Origin: Companilactobacillus jidongensis
Lineage (GTDB): Bacteria > Bacillota > Bacilli > Lactobacillales > Lactobacillaceae
Reading direction: 5' to 3'
NCBI RefSeq assembly: GCF_003946575.1
Contig: NZ_RHOP01000018.1
Location: 1-60,490 of the forward strand
Length of the DNA: 60,490 nt
This document shows, in pieces, positions 8,206 to 18,308 of the stretch (the stretch's first letter is position 1; each line of letters opens with the position of its first letter). The notes under the pieces were generated by a model that searched no databases, was not told the origin of the DNA, and worked only from the letters and a program-made list of their open reading frames with translations. Made by a program: the position numbers and the translations under genes.

Positions 8206-10122
8206 CTAGTCCATATCTTCCAATTCCATTGATAATTCGGTCCATTGATCTTCCAAATTATTTTGCTTAGTATTGTTTTCGTCAAGTTCTTTTTGGAAGT
8301 CAGCTAATTTAGTATACGAAGACAGATTCTCATCTTTAGTCATTTCAACTTGTATTTCTTTACTGAGTTTATCTAATTCAGAAATTTTACTTTCGATTTC
8401 CTCAATTTGTCGTTGTAACTTTCGTTCTTGTTTTTGTTGCTCTTTTGATTGTTGATACTGAACTTTTTTCTCACTAACATTATGAGTTTCGGTATTTTCT
8501 TCAGATGATTCTTTATCAGCATTGATTTTTTCGAGGTAATAATCATAATCACCAAGATAAATGGTGCTGCCACTTGATCCGATATCGACGATTCTGTCTG
8601 CAAGTGTATTCAATAGATAACGGTCATGGGATACGAAGAGAACTGTACCTGCGAACGAATTCAGAGCATCTTCCAGAACTTCCTTACTGTCGATATCCAA
8701 ATGGTTAGTTGGTTCATCCATTACCAAAAAGTTATCGTGTTCCATTGATAATTTGGTCAAAGTAAGTCGAGCTTTTTCACCACCAGATAATCCGGCAACG
8801 GGTTTCAAAACATCATCTCCACTGAACAAGAATGATCCTAAAGTATTACGAATAATTTGTTCATCGAGCATTGGATAATGATCCCAAATTTCGTGAAGAA
8901 CATCTTTGTGTGGATCAAGATTATTCAAGTTCTGATCGTAGTATCCAATTTGAACGTTAGCACCGAATTGATAAGTTCCCTTCAAAATTGGAATTTGTCC
9001 TAAAATAGTTTTGAGTAGGGTAGACTTACCAATTCCATTAGGTCCAATAATACCAACACGTTCGCCTTTTTTTACATCAAGATTGATCGGTTGAGACATA
9101 ACTTGATCTGTCTCATATCCAATTGCAGCATCTTTGATCAAGAGCACATCATTGCCACTGTCTTTGTCGATCTGAAACGAGAAGTGAACTGAACCTTGAT
9201 CAGAATCAGGCCGATCCATGATGTCCATTTTTTCTAGCTTTTTACGACGACTTTGTGCCATTTTGGTAGTCGAAGCACGAACAATATTTTTTTGAATGTA
9301 TTCTTCAGTCTTTTTGATTTCGGCTTGTTGTTCTTCATAATGTTTCCATTCAACATCCTGATTACGCTTTTTCTCTTTCAAATAAAAAGTATAGTTTCCG
9401 GAATAATGTGATGAAGAATGATGATTGATCTCAACGATTTTTGTAACAACTTTGTCTAAGAAATACTGATCATGGGAAATAATTACGAGTGCACCACGGT
9501 AGTTTTTCAAATAACCTTCTAGCCATTCAACGGTATCAATGTCCAAATGGTTGGTAGGTTCGTCAAGAAGTAATATGTCATGGTGTTCCAGCAGCATTTT
9601 GGCCATAGCCAAACGTGATCTCTCACCACCAGACAGGGTAGAGATCTTTTCTTGCCAAACATCTTCATCGAATCCGAATCCTTTGAGGACACTTCTTATT
9701 TCAGACTGGTATCCGTAGCCGTTTTCTTGACGAAAGGTGTTTTGAAGTTGGTCATATTGTTTAAGGATTTGATCGTAGTCACTGACGGTATTGTCAGCGA
9801 GTTTTGATTCAAGTTCATGCATTTTCTTTTCTTGTTTCTTTAGATATTCGAAGACTTTTTCCATCTCGTCGAATATTTTGTTATCGCTGTTTAGTCCAGA
9901 GTCCTGAGCCAAGTAGCCGATATTTGTGTCTTTTTTGAGCGCAATGTTTCCGCTGTTGTAACTCTCTTGATCAGAAATTATCTTAAGCAGGGTAGATTTA
10001 CCCACGCCATTTCGACCAACGAGTCCGATTCTACTGTTGTCTTGGACTTCAAAACTTACATTGGAAAAAAGTTTTTTGGTTCCAAAATTCTTAGTTATGC
10101 TTTGGGCTTGTAATAAAATCAA
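8206..10122 (-). CDS. ydiF: ABC-F family ATPase, YdiF-like
   Basis: Soluble ribosome-associated ABC-F protein of 638 aa without membrane segments. Two nucleotide-binding domains are complete: Walker A GRNGVGKST (about residue 36) and GPNGIGKST, signatures LSGGERSR and LSGGEKAR, Walker B LLLDEPTNHLD and LVMDEPTNHLD. The inter-domain linker is charged, and a C-terminal coiled coil of about 90 residues (K/E/Q-rich) follows, as in YdiF-type members. TTG start with AGGAGT about 9 nt upstream. It is divergent from rex, as in the ydiF-rex neighbourhood of Bacillus subtilis. A small hairpin (CTAGGC/GCCTAG) overlaps its stop codon but lacks a good T run. Confidence 0.92.
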   Translation of the reverse strand: MILLQAQSITKNFGTKKLFSNVSFEVQDNSRIGLVGRNGVGKSTLLKIISDQESYNSGNIALKKDTNIGYLAQDSGLNSDNKIFDEMEKVFEYLKKQEKKMHELESKLADNTVSDYDQILKQYDQLQNTFRQENGYGYQSEIRSVLKGFGFDEDVWQEKISTLSGGERSRLAMAKMLLEHHDILLLDEPTNHLDIDTVEWLEGYLKNYRGALVIISHDQYFLDKVVTKIVEINHHSSSHYSGNYTFYLKEKKRNQDVEWKHYEEQQAEIKKTEEYIQKNIVRASTTKMAQSRRKKLEKMDIMDRPDSDQGSVHFSFQIDKDSGNDVLLIKDAAIGYETDQVMSQPINLDVKKGERVGIIGPNGIGKSTLLKTILGQIPILKGTYQFGANVQIGYYDQNLNNLDPHKDVLHEIWDHYPMLDEQIIRNTLGSFLFSGDDVLKPVAGLSGGEKARLTLTKLSMEHDNFLVMDEPTNHLDIDSKEVLEDALNSFAGTVLFVSHDRYLLNTLADRIVDIGSSGSTIYLGDYDYYLEKINADKESSEENTETHNVSEKKVQYQQSKEQQKQERKLQRQIEEIESKISELDKLSKEIQVEMTKDENLSSYTKLADFQKELDENNTKQNNLEDQWTELSMELEDMD

Positions 10123-10221
10123 GTTAATAAACTCCTTTGTATATTCACAATTTTATCATTAATTCGAATTTTTTGCCTTTTCTAGCCGTAACCTGTTGCG
10201 TTTTCATCCGTTTTTAATTAC

Positions 10222-10227
10222 TATAAT
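10222..10227 (+). promoter_or_regulatory. Candidate -10 box for rex
   Basis: A perfect TATAAT stands 36 nt before the rex start, with only weak -35 candidates (TTGCGT 20 bp upstream or TTTTCA 15 bp upstream). It lies in the 140-bp divergent region between ydiF and rex. Only one Rex-like half-site (TTGTGAA, minus strand, near 10150) was seen. Confidence 0.35.
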
Positions 10228-10262
10228 AGTTAGTGAAAGTACGCACATAATGGTGGGATAAT

Positions 10263-10922
10263 ATGACAAAAACAACAGTACCAAACGCTACTATAAAACG
10301 TTTACCAATTTATTATAGATACTTCCAATTCTTAAAGGATGAAGGTACCAAGAAAATTTCTTCAGGTGAATTGTCTGAAGGTGTAAAAATCGATAGTGCA
10401 ACTATCAGACGTGACTTTTCATATCTGGGTGCACTTGGTAAGAGAGGATACGGTTACGACGTTAATGAACTTGTAGCTTTCTTCAAAAAACTCTTGAATC
10501 AAGATAAGAGAACCAACGTTGCCTTAGTTGGCGTTGGTAATTTGGGTAATGCCTTATTAAATTATAACTTTTCTCGTACGAATAATGTGAGAATTGCCGC
10601 AGCTTTTGATATTGATGAATCAATTGTTGGAACAGTTAAGAGTGGTGTTCCCGTTTATCACGTTAATGAATTGAGGGAACAACTTACTTTGCAACAGATC
10701 GATGTCTGCATCTTGACTGTTTCATCTAATGCTGCTCAAACGACAGCGGATCTGTTAGCTGAGGCGGGAGTTAAGGGTATCCTTAACTTTACACCTGTGA
10801 TCATCAACGTTCCAAGTTCGATTCGTGTGCACTACGTTGACTTAGCCAACGAATTGCAAACACTGATCTTCTTCTTGGATCGTGATAAGTCACTTGAGGA
10901 AGAAAAGAACGAAAATAAATAA
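10263..10922 (+). CDS. rex: Redox-sensing transcriptional repressor Rex
   Basis: Dimeric repressor that binds DNA at low NADH/NAD+ and is released by NADH. The 219-aa protein has the expected parts: N-terminal winged helix (residues ~8-85, with the [21 protein letters not shown] recognition region at ~46-66), then a Rossmann domain with GVGNLGNAL and a C-terminal swapped helix ending in FFLDR. Ribosome site GGTGGGAT precedes the ATG. manA follows after 31 bp on the same strand. It usually controls fermentation and redox genes. Confidence 0.96.
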   Translation: MTKTTVPNATIKRLPIYYRYFQFLKDEGTKKISSGELSEGVKIDSATIRRDFSYLGALGKRGYGYDVNELVAFFKKLLNQDKRTNVALVGVGNLGNALLNYNFSRTNNVRIAAAFDIDESIVGTVKSGVPVYHVNELREQLTLQQIDVCILTVSSNAAQTTADLLAEAGVKGILNFTPVIINVPSSIRVHYVDLANELQTLIFFLDRDKSLEEEKNENK

Positions 10923-10953
10923 CTTAGCGTACAAAATACTGGAGGGTAATTGC

Positions 10954-11922
10954 ATGAGTGAACCATTATTTTTGAAACCTGTTTTTCATAAGAAAATCTG
11001 GGGTGGACGTAGATTAGAGACAAAATTCGGCTATGATATTCCTGATGGTGATATCGGTGAATGTTGGGCTATCTCCGGCCATCCTCATGGTCATTCAGAA
11101 GTGAAGAATGGTGAATTCGCAGGACAAACTGTTGAAGACCTATGGAGTAGTCATGCAGAATTATTTGGTAATCCAAAAGGTAGAGTATTTCCTTTGTTAA
11201 CTAAAATTTTGGACGCCAACGCTAGTCTATCTGTTCAAGTACATCCGGACAATGACTACGCATGGAAGCACGAACATGAACTAGGTAAGACAGAATGTTG
11301 GTATATTATTGATGCTGAACCAAATTCATATTTGGTTTATGGTCATCACGCAAAGACTAGAGAAGAATTAGATAAGATGATCGAATCAGGTGACTGGGAT
11401 CACTTATTAAGAAAAGTTCCTGTTAAACCTGGTGAATTCTACTACGTACCAAGTGGTACGGTTCATGCCTTGAACAAGGGAATCATGGTTCTTGAAACAC
11501 AACAAAGCTCAGATACCACATATCGTTTGTACGACTATGATCGTGTTGAAAAGAGTACGGGTAAGAAACGTGAATTACACATTAAACAATCAGAAGATAC
11601 AATTACAGTACCAAATCAAGATCCAAAACTAGATATTCAAAGCAAGACTGAAGGCAAGAACAAATTTACAACCTTCGTTAAGCCACCAATATCACCATAT
11701 TTCTCAGTATATCGTTGGGAAATAAAAGAACCTGTTACATTGAAACATGATATTGGCAAGTACACATTAGTATCTGTTATTAGCGGTGCTGGTAAAATCA
11801 CTGTGGACAACAAAGACTATGATTTGAACAAGGGAGATCATTTGATCTTACCTGCGACAGTTGATTCATGGACAATTTCTGGTGATTTGGATATTATTGC
11901 CTCAGAATCTGGAGAAGACTAG
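10954..11922 (+). CDS. manA: Mannose-6-phosphate isomerase, class I
   Basis: Zinc-dependent interconversion of mannose 6-phosphate and fructose 6-phosphate, feeding imported mannose into glycolysis. The 322-aa protein is the short Firmicute cupin form. Metal-site motifs QVHPDN (His about residue 97), KTECWYI and GTVHALNKGI are present, followed by QQSSDTTYRLYDYDR. ATG chosen because GGAGGG lies 7 nt upstream; an earlier in-frame ATG inside rex has none. Likely cotranscribed with rex and ended by a terminator about 50 bp downstream. Confidence 0.95.
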   Translation: MSEPLFLKPVFHKKIWGGRRLETKFGYDIPDGDIGECWAISGHPHGHSEVKNGEFAGQTVEDLWSSHAELFGNPKGRVFPLLTKILDANASLSVQVHPDNDYAWKHEHELGKTECWYIIDAEPNSYLVYGHHAKTREELDKMIESGDWDHLLRKVPVKPGEFYYVPSGTVHALNKGIMVLETQQSSDTTYRLYDYDRVEKSTGKKRELHIKQSEDTITVPNQDPKLDIQSKTEGKNKFTTFVKPPISPYFSVYRWEIKEPVTLKHDIGKYTLVSVISGAGKITVDNKDYDLNKGDHLILPATVDSWTISGDLDIIASESGED

Positions 11923-11974
11923 AGATTATAGGAAATTTGCCCTTTGGCAATTTGTTTTAGAACATCAAACTAAA

Positions 11975-12015
11975 AGCACCTCGTTATTTACAATAGTAAG
12001 TAACGGGGCGCTTTT
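11975..12015 (+). terminator. Terminator after manA
   Basis: Stem AGCACCTCGTTATTTAC pairs, with a few wobble/mismatch positions, with GTAAGTAACGGGGCGCT; loop AATA; TTTT follows. Confidence 0.8.
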
Positions 12016-12112
12016 ATTGTTTAATAATAAATTTATGAATCAAAATTATATTTTAATAAATTCACTTAAAATTATTAATTTTTTTCTAATATGATTAAAT
12101 TTGTAAAAAATC

Positions 12113-12121
12113 TGCTATAAT
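12113..12121 (+). promoter_or_regulatory. Extended -10 promoter for the symporter gene
   Basis: TGCTATAAT is a perfect extended -10 box about 30 nt before the start codon. No good -35 box stands 17 bp upstream, which extended -10 promoters tolerate. Confidence 0.5.
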
Positions 12122-12150
12122 AAAAACCGACGTTTTAAGGGGGCATTAAA

Positions 12151-13431
12151 TTGCAAAAGCAAAAGTTTTTTCGACTTAGTTTAGGCTGGCAAATTATTAT
12201 CGGCCTAGTTCTGGGTATAATTTTAGGACAGATCTTCTATCACAATAAGGGTGCAATCACAGTTATGCAGAACATTGGTACAATGTTCATTTCATTGATT
12301 CAGATGATTGTTTTACCTATTGTTATCTCATGTTTGACAGTTGGAATCGCCAATATGGGGGATATTAGAAAACTAGGTCGTATTGGTCTGAAGACTTTGG
12401 TCTACTTTGAAGTTATGACGACCTTAGCTATTATTATTGGTATTATTGTTGCTAATGTTACACATCCAGGTTCATACATCAACATTAATGAACTGAAAGG
12501 TTCAAGTATTTCGCAATACACGGCCTCTGCTTCAGCTGCGAAGCATTCAGGTATTTGGTCAGTGCTGATGGGAATTATTCCTACGAACATTTTTGCCGCT
12601 ATGGGTAAAGGAGATATGTTACCTGTTATCTTCTTCTCAGTTCTATTTGGTCTAGGAACAGCATCACTTGGTAAAGAGGGCAAAATTATTACTGATTTGC
12701 TCAATGCAGTTGCTAATGTAATGTTCAAGGTAACAAATTGGGTCATGCGTACCGCACCTATAGGCGTCTGTGCTTTGATCGGTGTTACAGTCGCTGAAAT
12801 GGGATTCGATTCGTTGAAACCATTGGCATTGTTCATTGTTATCGCATACGCAACCATGGCATTCTTTGTTTTTGTCGTAATGTATTTTGTTGGGAAATTA
12901 TTCCACGTTGATTTCTTTGAATTATTTAGAATTATTGAAAATGAATTTGTTTTGGCATTTACAACTGCTAGTTCAGAAGCTGCACTACCTAAGATGATGG
13001 ATAAGATGCAGAAATACGGAGCAAGCAAAGGGATTGTTTCATTCGTCATTCCAACTGGATATACGTTTAACCTTGATGGTTCCGCCATTTATCAATCATT
13101 GGCTGCATTATTTTTAGCCCAGGCTTATCATATTAATTTGTCTATTGGACAACAGATCACATTGATCGTTGTTCTAATGCTAACATCAAAAGGTATGGCC
13201 GGTGTTCCAGGAGCTTCATTTGTCGTTCTGTTGGCCACTGTTTCAACTATCGGTGTTCCGATGCAAGGCTTAACATTTATCGCTGGTATCGACCGTCTAG
13301 TCGATATGGGACGTACAGCTGTTAACGTAGTCGGTAATTCACTTGCTACAATTATCATTGCTAAGAGTGAAGACGAGTTCGATGATGAGAAACGAAAGAA
13401 GTATGTCGCTAGTTATAAACGAGGGATGTAA
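12151..13431 (+). CDS. Dicarboxylate/amino acid:cation symporter (DAACS family)
   Basis: Inner-membrane secondary transporter of 426 aa with about eight transmembrane segments and two re-entrant loops, most likely importing glutamate, aspartate or C4-dicarboxylates with Na+ or H+. Family motifs are in order: serine-rich hairpin TTASSEAALPKMM (about residue 272), NLDGSAIYQS (substrate/cation site, usual NMDGT), GVPGASFV and DRLVDMGRTAVNVVGN. The TTG start has AAGGGGG 7 nt upstream. It stands alone between two terminators. Substrate cannot be fixed from sequence; gltP/gltT is the closest label. Confidence 0.92.
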   Translation: MQKQKFFRLSLGWQIIIGLVLGIILGQIFYHNKGAITVMQNIGTMFISLIQMIVLPIVISCLTVGIANMGDIRKLGRIGLKTLVYFEVMTTLAIIIGIIVANVTHPGSYININELKGSSISQYTASASAAKHSGIWSVLMGIIPTNIFAAMGKGDMLPVIFFSVLFGLGTASLGKEGKIITDLLNAVANVMFKVTNWVMRTAPIGVCALIGVTVAEMGFDSLKPLALFIVIAYATMAFFVFVVMYFVGKLFHVDFFELFRIIENEFVLAFTTASSEAALPKMMDKMQKYGASKGIVSFVIPTGYTFNLDGSAIYQSLAALFLAQAYHINLSIGQQITLIVVLMLTSKGMAGVPGASFVVLLATVSTIGVPMQGLTFIAGIDRLVDMGRTAVNVVGNSLATIIIAKSEDEFDDEKRKKYVASYKRGM

Positions 13432-13435
13432 AAAA

Positions 13436-13470
13436 GAATTACAACTTTTTTGAAGTTGTAATTCTTTTTT
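13436..13470 (+). terminator. Terminator after the symporter gene
   Basis: Perfect 12-bp stem GAATTACAACTT/AAGTTGTAATTC with a 5-nt loop, then six T. It begins four bases after the stop codon. Confidence 0.92.
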
Positions 13471-13542
13471 CGTCTACGGTTAAATTAGCGTGTGATTTGG
13501 TATATTACTAAAAAATATATAACTGCCATTACATTAGCTGGA

Positions 13543-13677
13543 GGTGGTGAAAAATTTACCAGCCGTGAAAGTGGCGTAAGCCACAGGACGAGCTTTAAGA
13601 TTTGCGAAGCAAAGCTTAAAGTCGAGGTGAGAGACCGTGGCTCGAACCGGTCCAACGGCAGGTAATTTTTTACTACC
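13543..13677. other. Structured intergenic element (long stem enclosing three hairpins)
   Basis: The arms 13543-13566 and 13655-13677 pair over about 22 bp with two G-U pairs, one mismatch and one bulge. Inside are three hairpins: GTGGC-GTAA-GCCAC; CTTTAAG...TTTGC-GAA-GCAAA...CTTAAAG; and GACCG...CGGTC. The order looks like a folded RNA or a short mobile/repeat element. It lies between the symporter terminator and the end of the convergent CPBP gene, and is richer in GC than its flanks. No reading frame is convincing and no known RNA family is recognised. Confidence 0.6.
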
Positions 13678-13690
13678 GGAAGCGTAAACC

Positions 13691-14317
13691 CTATCGCATA
13701 CTGATCATAACCACCAAAGTATTCATAACTAAATGACTGCCGGCACTAACATAAATATTCTTTGATTTGTAATAAACAAATGAGAACCATAATCCCATTG
13801 CCACATAGATCATGAATCTTGTGTCTTGATGCATAAATGCAAAGAACAATGCTGAAATTGCTGCAGCCCAGTAAATATTTGTTGGTTTGATCAAATTAGC
13901 GAAGAAGACACGTCTGAAAATTATTTCTTCCATGATTGGTGCACAGATCAAAACATAAGCAAAGTAATATGGATAAGCGTGGACTAGTGTAAGTAATTGC
14001 ATGGTATTAGCCGAATCTGTACTGGTATGGAAAATTTGTTGATCAATGAATCCCAGGCCAAGTTGAATTATTAAGGCGCCAACGGTTCCGATGATAACCC
14101 ACTGCAGTTTGTTGTTGAAGTCAGTCTTTTCTTCTAATTCATTTGGTGAGCTTTTTTGTGTTAAATAAATCATGATACCGGTGGCCAAAATTGCGGCCAA
14201 AGTTAAAACGATAAAATACGCTGAACCGGTTACTTTAACCATTGATAGCAGCGAACCAATGAAGAGTAGTGCCACATATGTAGCAAGAGTTAAAAATTGA
14301 TTTGTTGAATATTTCAT
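13691..14317 (-). CDS. CPBP family intramembrane metalloprotease (YdiL-like)
   Basis: Membrane protein of 208 aa with about six hydrophobic segments and the CPBP (CAAX protease and bacteriocin-processing) motifs: EEIIFRR at about residue 129, FAFMH, and HLVMN near the C-terminus, which together supply glutamates, histidines and asparagine for the metal-dependent active site. Its place next to groESL matches ydiL of Bacillus subtilis. In lactobacilli such proteins are sometimes linked to bacteriocin immunity, but no bacteriocin gene is nearby. Divergent from groES. Substrate unknown. Confidence 0.9.
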   Translation of the reverse strand: MKYSTNQFLTLATYVALLFIGSLLSMVKVTGSAYFIVLTLAAILATGIMIYLTQKSSPNELEEKTDFNNKLQWVIIGTVGALIIQLGLGFIDQQIFHTSTDSANTMQLLTLVHAYPYYFAYVLICAPIMEEIIFRRVFFANLIKPTNIYWAAAISALFFAFMHQDTRFMIYVAMGLWFSFVYYKSKNIYVSAGSHLVMNTLVVMISMR

Positions 14318-14348
14318 AATTTCTCCTATTTTTTCTAAAGGTAAATAC

Positions 14349-14414
14349 TTGCATGTTCACAATAAAATGTTAATATAAAACATGTGATTAGCACAACAGA
14401 ACTTGGAGTGCTAA
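14349..14414 (+). promoter_or_regulatory. groESL promoter and CIRCE operator
   Basis: Promoter TTGCAT (14349), about 16 bp, TAATAT (14371). Just downstream, 14388-14414 is a CIRCE element: left arm TTAGCAC followed by AA instead of TC, 9-nt spacer, perfect right arm GAGTGCTAA. CIRCE is bound by HrcA, which represses chaperone genes until heat stress. The left arm is degenerate at two positions. Confidence 0.88.
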
Positions 14415-14450
14415 ATTAAAAATAAATATTAATCATCGGAGGCATTCAAA

Positions 14451-14738
14451 TTGTTAAAACCACTTGGAGACAGAGCTATTGTAACAGTCGATAAAGAAGA
14501 AGAGAAGACAGTAGGTGGCATTGTTCTTGCTAACAACGCTAAAGAAAAGCCACAAACAGCCGAAGTTGTAGCTGTGGGTGAAGGCTCAATAACAGAAGAT
14601 GGAAAGACATTACCAATGCACATTAAGGTTGGCGACAAGGTACTTTTTGATAAGTATGCTGGCTCAAATGTTAAGTTTGATGACACTGATTATTTAATCT
14701 TACACGAAAAAGACATCATGGCAATCGTTGAAAAATAA
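14451..14738 (+). CDS. groES: Co-chaperonin GroES
   Basis: Ten-kDa lid of the GroEL chaperonin; 95 aa. It starts [11 protein letters not shown], has the mobile-loop region ([19 protein letters not shown], residues ~17-35) and ends with [13 protein letters not shown]. The TTG start is supported by CGGAGG 8 nt upstream and by the family's usual N-terminus. First gene of the CIRCE-controlled operon; groEL follows after 53 bp. Confidence 0.97.
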   Translation: MLKPLGDRAIVTVDKEEEKTVGGIVLANNAKEKPQTAEVVAVGEGSITEDGKTLPMHIKVGDKVLFDKYAGSNVKFDDTDYLILHEKDIMAIVEK

Positions 14739-14752
14739 TAATTTAAAAATGA

Positions 14753-16426
<1,674 letters not shown>

Positions 16427-16520
16427 AAGAATTCCGAAACGCATTTCAGTACTAAATCTCCAAGAATCTTAAACAAACTACTATAAAAGTTACTTAGACA
16501 ATAACTTAAAAACAAAACCA

Positions 16521-16563
16521 AAATAACCATCCCTACGCCAACGTAGAGATGGTTATTTATTTT
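16521..16563. terminator. Terminator after groEL
   Basis: Stem AAATAACCATC, mismatch, CTACG with loop CCAA and CGTAG, mismatch, GATGGTTATTT. A residues on the left and T on the right make it usable both ways. It lies about 95 bp after groEL; the interval between holds only a weak AAGTTA/TAACTT hairpin. Confidence 0.8.
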
Positions 16564-16600
16564 CTATGATAAAATTAAATACAAAGTGGGGGTAATAATA

Positions 16601-17410
16601 ATGAATCAGTTATTCACAATTGGTCAATTATCGAAATTATTCAATATCAAGATACAGACATTGCGGTATTACGATGAAATCAACCTGTTAAAACCGGCCA
16701 AAGTGGACGAAGAGACACATTACCGTTATTACTCTACAGAACAATTTGAAAGATTGGATGTTATTAAGTATTTTCGTGCATTGAATCTTCCGATTGAATC
16801 AATTAAAAATTTCTTCGATGCGAAGGATATATCGACACTAGAAAAAATTCTTCGGGAACAACAGGCAAAAGTTGAGCAACAAATTCAAACTTTGCAGTCA
16901 GTCAACAAAAGAATCAATACGAGATTGATGCAAGTAGAGAGTGCTGAAAAAACCATTCTTAATAAAGTTGAGCTTGTTAATCTTCCAAAAATACCAGTTA
17001 TTTATTTGCGTCAGAACTATCAATTAAGTGAAGATGTTGAACTTCCACTAACGGCTATGAGACAACAGTATAAATTAGATAAATCAATATTTTTGGGAAA
17101 AATTGCATTATCTATGGATCGAGATAAACTTAATAATAATAATTTTAATCAATATAATGGAATACTGTTGATATTGGAGTCTGGAGACGAAGGTGAAGCC
17201 ACGGCGACATTACCAGCCGGATCATATTTAAGAGTTAGATTTCATGGAACACACAGTAATGCAACAGAATCTTATCGGCAATTGATTAAGTTTTGTGAAG
17301 ATCATTTACTGACGATTATTGGTGATGCGATTGAAACAGCGCTGATTGATTATGGAATAACTAATGATTACGCTAAGTATGTGACAGAAATTCGTGTTCC
17401 AGTCCGATAA
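16601..17410 (+). CDS. MerR family regulator with GyrI-like effector domain
   Basis: 269-aa transcription factor. The first ~70 residues are a MerR winged helix (FTIGQLSKLFNIKIQTLRYYD, then HYRYYS); residues ~80-125 form the dimer coiled coil; the rest resembles the GyrI-like ligand-binding domain of BmrR-type multidrug regulators. Such proteins bind promoters with a long 19-bp spacer and activate on small hydrophobic ligands. ATG selected because GTGGGGG lies about 8 nt upstream. Target genes are not identified; the next gene starts 73 bp downstream on the same strand. Confidence 0.88.
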   Translation: MNQLFTIGQLSKLFNIKIQTLRYYDEINLLKPAKVDEETHYRYYSTEQFERLDVIKYFRALNLPIESIKNFFDAKDISTLEKILREQQAKVEQQIQTLQSVNKRINTRLMQVESAEKTILNKVELVNLPKIPVIYLRQNYQLSEDVELPLTAMRQQYKLDKSIFLGKIALSMDRDKLNNNNFNQYNGILLILESGDEGEATATLPAGSYLRVRFHGTHSNATESYRQLIKFCEDHLLTIIGDAIETALIDYGITNDYAKYVTEIRVPVR

Positions 17411-17483
17411 CTATATTGACCCTCCAGTTACTAGAGAGTTTATATTTAAACTATCGAATTTTTTATATGAGGGGAAAAATATT

Positions 17484-18161
17484 ATGATAGGAACTATTTT
17501 TAACGTTGCAATGATTTTGATTGGTAGTATTATTGGACGTTTTTTACACAAGGGTATGAAGCCTGAATTTCAAAAGATTCTTACCCAGGGGTTAGGCTTA
17601 GCAGCAATGGTTATTGGTATCAATGCGGTCGTTCAACATATGTCTGGCAGCAAGTATCCAGTATTATTCATTGTCAGTTTGGCAGTAGGTGGATTATTTG
17701 GTCAGTGGATAGATCTTCAAAAACGTTTCGATAATCTAGTAGGTAAGTTCTCTGGTGGTGATTTAGCCGAAGGCTTAGCTACCGCCATATTGTTATACTG
17801 TATTGGTTCATTATCTATCTTGGGTCCGATTGAAGCAGCACTTAAGCATGATTATACATTTCTATTCACCAATGGAATGTTAGATGGAATTACTTCAATT
17901 GTTTTAGCATCAACGTTTGGACTAGGAATAGCATTAGCCGCAATTGCTGTTTTTGTTTGGCAGGGGAGTATTTATGCCATTGCGTTTTTCCTACAGGGTG
18001 CTATCAACACTAGTATGATCAATGAATTAACTATTGTAGGTGGTATTTTGATTTTGGCTTCTGGATTAGGACTGTTAGAAATCAAAAAAATCAGCGTTTT
18101 AAATTTATTACCATCATTATTGATTCCAATCATTGTTGTACCGCTGTTACAACTTTTTTAA
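17484..18161 (+). CDS. DUF554 (YdfK-like) membrane protein
   Basis: Membrane protein of 225 aa with about seven hydrophobic segments. The opening MIGTIFNVAMILIGSIIGRF and the central LATAILLYCIGSLSILGPIEA are hallmarks of DUF554, a family of unknown function (possible transporter). ATG chosen because GAGGGG lies 9 nt upstream; the frame is open further 5' but without a ribosome site. May be cotranscribed with the MerR gene. Confidence 0.85.
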   Translation: MIGTIFNVAMILIGSIIGRFLHKGMKPEFQKILTQGLGLAAMVIGINAVVQHMSGSKYPVLFIVSLAVGGLFGQWIDLQKRFDNLVGKFSGGDLAEGLATAILLYCIGSLSILGPIEAALKHDYTFLFTNGMLDGITSIVLASTFGLGIALAAIAVFVWQGSIYAIAFFLQGAINTSMINELTIVGGILILASGLGLLEIKKISVLNLLPSLLIPIIVVPLLQLF

Positions 18162-18174
18162 GATTATAGATCCT

Positions 18175-18207
18175 ACCGTCATTTGAAAAATAATGATGGT
18201 TTTTTTG
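18175..18207 (+). terminator. Terminator after the DUF554 gene
   Basis: Stem ACCGTCATT/AATGATGGT with an 8-nt A-rich loop, followed by seven to eight T. Confidence 0.85.
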
Positions 18208-18215
18208 TTTTATGG

Positions 18216-18276
18216 TTGATTTTTTATTTGAAGTAGTTATAATAAGCTTCGCTAGATAAGTAAGTAATTACTCACT
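18216..18276 (+). promoter_or_regulatory. SDR gene promoter with palindromic operator
   Basis: Promoter TTGATT (18216), 16 bp, TATAAT (18238). Immediately downstream, 18259-18276 reads AGTAAGTAATTACTCACT, an 18-bp palindrome with one mismatched pair. Its position over the initially transcribed region suggests repression. The regulator is not in the window as far as can be told; the palindrome size suits a TetR- or MarR-type dimer. Confidence 0.6.
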
Positions 18277-18308
18277 AGATAAAATAAATTAAAAAAGAGG
18301 TTTCGATT

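Noticed and set aside
10130-10165. Rex operator upstream of ydiF/rex
   Set aside because: Only a single TTGTGAA half-site is visible, not the full inverted repeat.
12402-13088. A 228-codon open frame antisense to the symporter gene
   Set aside because: The sense frame encodes a complete DAACS transporter; the antisense frame has no ribosome site or recognisable domain and is a codon-bias shadow.
13543-13677. Insertion sequence or T-box as explanation of the structured element
   Set aside because: No transposase frame, no clear target duplication, and no T-box core (GGTGGNACCGCG) is present.
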